Of a stretch of 7,191 bases of DNA, positions 4,202 through 7,191 are shown piece by piece. The stretch covers positions 1-7,191 of the forward strand of contig JAHJFW010000123.1 of the NCBI GenBank assembly GCA_018824765.1. Reading direction: 5' to 3'. A model generated the notes under the pieces. The model saw nothing but the letters and a program-made list of their open reading frames with translations, searched no databases and had not been told where the DNA came from. The stretch comes from Patescibacteria group bacterium. GTDB lineage: Bacteria; Patescibacteriota; Patescibacteriia; 2-12-FULL-60-25. Both the position numbers and the translations under genes were made by a program. The first letter of the stretch is position 1, and each line of letters starts with the position of its first letter.

Positions 4202-6708
4202 CCTCTCCTAATTCGTTCCGGATATAGTTTCTTAAATACGGCGAGCGTGTCTTTTGACACGAGTTCAGGCAGAGACGCGAGGTCTTCCGTAACTTTAGCA
4301 TTTGGCGCATAAATGTATTCAATCGGTTTTGCGGCCGCTGTCATACCGTAGGCGAAATCCACGATGCCTTTTTCACGCATTCTGCCGAGCGCGCCTTGAA
4401 CCGCGGTCGGATTGTCAGATCCTCCATCGAGCGTCGTGACCACGAACTCGAGCGGCGGTTTCTCCTCCGCACGATGCGTTTTCTTTTTCCAAGCTTCCCG
4501 TTCCGCCATAATCGTTTGTTCTATAGCCATAAGTCCTGCGTGATCCGGCGTGGAATTTGTAGCGGTTCGCATCACGGCGCGATACAAGCCGACTTTTTCC
4601 TTCGGACCCCAGCTGTCAACCAGCGGCAAATCTACGGACACGTTGCCGTGGATGGATACGACCTGCGCGCGGATCGGAAGCGGGGCGCGCAACCTGCCTT
4701 CGGCCTGCCGCGATAAAAACGCGCATTGCATGAGCGAATCTACATACAGCATGGAAAAATCGCGCTGAAGCTCGGATTTGCTTCGTCCGGTTTTAGAATC
4801 AACCTCGCTCATGGAGCCGGACGCGTCCAAAAGCAAATACACATCCAAACCGCCGAACAATTTTTCGCGCTTCTCGATCGTGGCTATTTTCTCGAATCCC
4901 ATTGGATTTTTCTCGCCTGAACGGATATCAATCTTCGCCATGGCCACGTCTTCCAATTCATCGCCTTCGCTCATTGGTACCGGCCCCTCATAAACGCGTT
5001 TTTTTACCATTCGGCTGTGTACCAAATTTTTCCATTCTTTCACGAGCTTTTGTCCGATACGCTCTCCTTTCGCGTCTTTCAATTCCCGCAGACGACGGAA
5101 CGCTTCGAGAACTTCCAGCGCTTCTTCTTTCGAGCACTCTGCCTGCTCCGCGAATTTTTCTGTCTCGCGATCATTGCTTGTCTTTTCAGGCGGCGTTCCT
5201 TCCGCTTCTTCCAGTTTCTTAATCAGCTCTTCCAGCTGTTCGTCGCTCATTATTTCCGCCTCCTGTTCGCCGTAATCGCCTTCGCCGCTTTCCTGTTGTT
5301 CGTCCGGCCGTTCTTCGTCCATGGTCGGGTCTCCTTTCGGCGTAGCGTCGCCGCGGAACCACGAACGCGCGTCTTCGTCCCAAACGTACAGCCACGCATG
5401 GCTGGTGCCGCTGGTCATAAGCGCCTTGTCGCCGTGGCTTTTAGTTTTGATGTAATGCCCCGCCCCGAGGCGGCACGGAATTCCGGCTTTTCGCAAAACC
5501 GCGGCCGCGACGGTATTGGCCACGTCGCAATCCGCCTTTTTCGTTTCCCAAATGCGCCGAAAAAAATCCGCGCCGCTCCGGCGATATTCCGCGCTTAACG
5601 CCGAATCGTTCGAATACTCCAAGCGTTCGCGGACGGATTTCAAAAGCAATCGCGCCTTGCCCGCGGCGGACAATTTTCCGCCTTTGGTTTCAATTGCCAA
5701 ATCCTCCGCCCCTTTCGAAAGTTTGGCTTCGATTTCTCGATCTTCCCTCACAGGAGGCGGCATCAACTCGCGCCGCGCGGATCGTTTCCCGTTTCTAATG
5801 CGGTATGAAAAAATGCCGTCCGCCTCTATCTTCAAATACGCGCTTCCATTTTCATCGCGCGTGAGATGGACGGATTCCGGCGGAGCGTTCGTAACGAGCG
5901 TGTCGCTGGAAACCGCCCATCCGTCGGGAAGCGGCAAAGCGATCCGTTGGCGGCCGCACACGGATCCGCTCAAATTGCGCACTGACAAATCTTCCAGTTT
6001 TTCTTCCGTTTGCACCGTTTCCTTCGAAGGCATTTTTTCCCACTTCAAACCTTTCGCATTCCAGCGGCTGTATACCTGCTGACGATGATAGCCGCCGTAA
6101 AACGGAGCGAGCGTGAAATGCGCTTTGGGTTCGCCCTCCTTGCCCTTCTCCATTTCGTCCATTGACGGTTCGAGCGAATCGTCCGCCGGGGGAGGAAGGC
6201 CGTCATCCGGCGCTTCTGCCGACTCATCTTCTTCCGGCTCCGCTTCTTCCGGCGGTTCTTCTTCCGGCGCGTCTTCCGGAGGCGCCAGATCCTGTTCTTT
6301 CAGATACTCCGCGATCGGAGCGATATGGTTCTTCCAAATGCCGATCTTGGTTGCGAATGAAACGTCCTTCCCCGCCAACAACGCCAAGCCGTCCCCCGTG
6401 CCGGTTTCGGTCTCAATGGAACGCAGCGCCTGAATAAACGGATTTTCAGACGATTTTCCGCCTATCGCCCCGTGCAATTCGCTCAAAAACCCGTCCACTT
6501 TCGGCAATCCGGTGGGTTGGTATTCCCGCGCTTTCCCAAGCATCGCGGATTCCACAATATGCCGAAACTGCGCCGGAACCTCGCTTTTCCATTCTTTGTA
6601 GATTTGCGCGTCTGAAAGCGTCACGGGTCGGAAATACGAGACCTCGCCGCGTTCTCTCACGGCTTGCTCAGACGACAGTCGTCCTTCCGGTTTCTCGCTG
6701 CGAGGCAT
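4195..6708 (-). CDS. Transglutaminase-like and VWA (MIDAS) domain fusion protein
   Basis: This 837-residue protein has several parts. Residues 1-140 are an uncharacterised N-terminal region. Residues 141-192 form a Glu/Pro-rich acidic linker with a pentad repeat. Residues about 195-320 are probably beta-rich. A transglutaminase-like domain (about 345-460) has the expected catalytic order: Cys394 in KKADCDVANTVA, His437 in TSHAWLYVW, and Asp454 in RGDATP, with GIPCRLGAGHY between. Residues 461-560 are acidic and helical, possibly coiled coil. A C-terminal VWA domain (about 619-825) has MIDAS residues D628-A-S-G-S, a Thr/Asp pair in NSTPDHAG (718-725), and D761 in LDGGSDN. No signal peptide or membrane helix is visible, so it is probably cytoplasmic. 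Family knowledge: such Cys-His-Asp domains can be proteases or cross-linking enzymes, and VWA domains bind partners through a metal. The actual role is unknown. The ATG lies 5 nt after hicA, with no SD site. Confidence 0.9.
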   Translation of the reverse strand: MPRSEKPEGRLSSEQAVRERGEVSYFRPVTLSDAQIYKEWKSEVPAQFRHIVESAMLGKAREYQPTGLPKVDGFLSELHGAIGGKSSENPFIQALRSIETETGTGDGLALLAGKDVSFATKIGIWKNHIAPIAEYLKEQDLAPPEDAPEEEPPEEAEPEEDESAEAPDDGLPPPADDSLEPSMDEMEKGKEGEPKAHFTLAPFYGGYHRQQVYSRWNAKGLKWEKMPSKETVQTEEKLEDLSVRNLSGSVCGRQRIALPLPDGWAVSSDTLVTNAPPESVHLTRDENGSAYLKIEADGIFSYRIRNGKRSARRELMPPPVREDREIEAKLSKGAEDLAIETKGGKLSAAGKARLLLKSVRERLEYSNDSALSAEYRRSGADFFRRIWETKKADCDVANTVAAAVLRKAGIPCRLGAGHYIKTKSHGDKALMTSGTSHAWLYVWDEDARSWFRGDATPKGDPTMDEERPDEQQESGEGDYGEQEAEIMSDEQLEELIKKLEEAEGTPPEKTSNDRETEKFAEQAECSKEEALEVLEAFRRLRELKDAKGERIGQKLVKEWKNLVHSRMVKKRVYEGPVPMSEGDELEDVAMAKIDIRSGEKNPMGFEKIATIEKREKLFGGLDVYLLLDASGSMSEVDSKTGRSKSELQRDFSMLYVDSLMQCAFLSRQAEGRLRAPLPIRAQVVSIHGNVSVDLPLVDSWGPKEKVGLYRAVMRTATNSTPDHAGLMAIEQTIMAEREAWKKKTHRAEEKPPLEFVVTTLDGGSDNPTAVQGALGRMREKGIVDFAYGMTAAAKPIEYIYAPNAKVTEDLASLPELVSKDTLAVFKKLYPERIRRGK
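6223..6267 (-). repeat. In-frame 15-nt repeat encoding Pro-Glu pentads
   Basis: CTTCCGG recurs on the plus strand at 6231, 6246, 6261 and 6273, at spacings of 15, 15 and 12 nt. All spacings are multiples of three, so the reading frame is kept. The encoded pentads are PEEEP, PEEAE and PEEDE (residues 148-162), inside the acidic linker of the transglutaminase-VWA protein. This suggests linker growth by in-frame slippage or duplication. Confidence 0.7.
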
Positions 6709-6713
6709 AATAA

Positions 6714-6929
6714 CTATTTTCTAAAATCGCTCTCTTTCAATCCTGATTGAAGCATAATTGATTGAAAAGTTCCATACGGTATTTCTTTCTTAGCCATCTT
6801 TACGATAACGGTGCGGGTGGGGTTTCCTGATTTACGAAATTTTGCGTGCGAACCTTTCTGCGATATAAAAAAGAAGCCCTTATCTCTAAGGACTCTAACC
6901 ACTTGTTTCGAGGGTATTGGTTTAGGCAT
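6714..6929 (-). CDS. hicA: HicA-family mRNA interferase toxin
   Basis: HicA toxins are small proteins with a double-stranded-RNA-binding-like fold. They cleave mRNA independently of ribosomes and are neutralised by HicB. The 71 residues fit the family: KPIPSKQVVRVLRDKGF at the start, the conserved GSH motif with the likely catalytic His28 (QKGSHAKFRKSG), the beta strand TVIVKMAKKEI, and the closing PYGTFQSIMLQSGL helix. I chose the ATG at 6929 because the family begins with this MPKP-type start; a TTG at 6965 would add 12 residues unlike HicA. The start lies inside the end of hicB (8-nt overlap), implying translational coupling. The stop codon is 5 nt before the next ATG. In many loci hicA comes first; here hicB does. 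Confidence 0.9.
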   Translation of the reverse strand: MPKPIPSKQVVRVLRDKGFFFISQKGSHAKFRKSGNPTRTVIVKMAKKEIPYGTFQSIMLQSGLKESDFRK

Positions 6930-7140
6930 GTTGAAATACAAGCTGAACCAAATCCGGCCGTTCAACTTTGTTTACCTTGGAAAAAGGAACGTCTTCAAAA
7001 TACAACTCCAGCGCTTCTTGAAGCGCATCAAGAGCTTCTTTTTTCGTATCTCCAAAACTGGAAATGCATGTGTTAAGATTCCAGGAAACGTAATACTTCC
7101 CTTCTTTCCATACCACATTCTTCAAGTCGATTTTGCGCAT
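6922..7140 (-). CDS. hicB: HicB-family antitoxin (short form)
   Basis: HicB binds and blocks HicA and commonly represses its own promoter. The 72 residues show the partial RNase H-like fold of the family: VVWKEGKYYVSWNLNTCISS (9-28), GDTKKEAL, and a helix ALDALQEALELYFED (36-50). About 22 residues follow (VPFSKVNKVERPDLVQLVFQ), too short for the separate ribbon-helix-helix or HTH domain found in longer HicBs. If it self-regulates, DNA binding must come from elsewhere. The ATG at 7140 is preferred over a TTG at 7149 because it starts at the family core. A strong promoter lies directly upstream. The leader would be only about 12 nt with no SD site. The gene overlaps hicA by 8 nt. Confidence 0.87.
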   Translation of the reverse strand: MRKIDLKNVVWKEGKYYVSWNLNTCISSFGDTKKEALDALQEALELYFEDVPFSKVNKVERPDLVQLVFQHA

Positions 7141-7158
7141 ATTATTCAAATTGAGTTA

Positions 7159-7188
7159 ATTATATCTTAAAGAGAGATACTAAGTCAA
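7159..7188 (-). promoter_or_regulatory. Sigma70-type promoter of the hicBA (and likely downstream) transcript
   Basis: On the minus strand -35 TTGACT (7188-7183, five of six consensus) is followed by an 18-bp spacer and a perfect -10 TATAAT (7164-7159). Transcription would start near 7152. A small dyad TCAA-T-TTGA lies between the -10 box and the ATG, around the predicted start, and might be an operator, but it is too short to claim. Confidence 0.75.
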
Positions 7189-7191
7189 CAC

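Noticed and set aside
4396..6437. Many plus-strand frames of 60-190 residues opposite the transglutaminase-VWA gene
   Set aside because: They are antisense shadows of a well-supported gene with recognisable domains, and show no domain of their own.
6930..6965. Upstream TTG start for hicA
   Set aside because: It would add 12 residues unlike the family and extend the overlap with hicB; the ATG at 6929 fits HicA.
1..7191. tRNA, rRNA or riboswitch
   Set aside because: No cloverleaf with a TTCGA-type T arm or other recognisable structured RNA was found on either strand by eye.

Overview
The window is about 50% GC by eye. It carries seven protein genes, all read from the minus strand, so transcription runs from the right edge (7191) to the left edge (1). 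TGA is used as a real stop (end of recO), so the standard genetic code applies. No SD-like ribosome-binding site is visible upstream of six of the seven starts. Intergenic gaps are filled with short tandem repeats, small palindromic elements and hairpins. Together with the gene content this suggests a candidate-phylum bacterium with a small genome (Patescibacteria/CPR-like, for example a Parcubacteria lineage). That placement is an inference from style, not from a marker phylogeny.

Right part (7188 to 4195): a good sigma70-type promoter (TTGACT, 18 bp, TATAAT) drives a short HicB-type antitoxin gene that overlaps a HicA-type toxin gene by 8 nt. Five bases after hicA comes an 837-residue protein with an acidic linker, a transglutaminase-like Cys-His-Asp domain and a C-terminal von Willebrand A (MIDAS) domain. 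Its function is unknown and it is the most interesting coding sequence here. Middle part (4188 to 2539): after an 80-bp gap containing inverted and direct repeats comes recO, which lacks the zinc-finger cysteines. Next is an isolated unit made of a near-consensus promoter, a 214-residue basic protein of unknown function, and a strong intrinsic terminator.

Left part (2510 to 1): asnS (asparaginyl-tRNA synthetase) lies between two copies of the same 124-bp palindromic mobile element. Each copy has terminal inverted repeats, TA dinucleotides at both borders and two 8-bp hairpins that differ between the copies by compensatory changes. One copy sits in a 7-bp tandem array. The other splits a second widespread bacterial repeat. 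The window ends inside a membrane-anchored protein with a beta-propeller-like look, whose 3' end is off the left edge.

The genes do not form one pathway. Translation (asnS), recombination repair (recO), a toxin-antitoxin pair, a possible protein-handling enzyme (transglutaminase-VWA) and two uncharacterised proteins share a strand. The element pair gives an unusually clear picture of a non-autonomous mobile element at work in the intergenic spaces.
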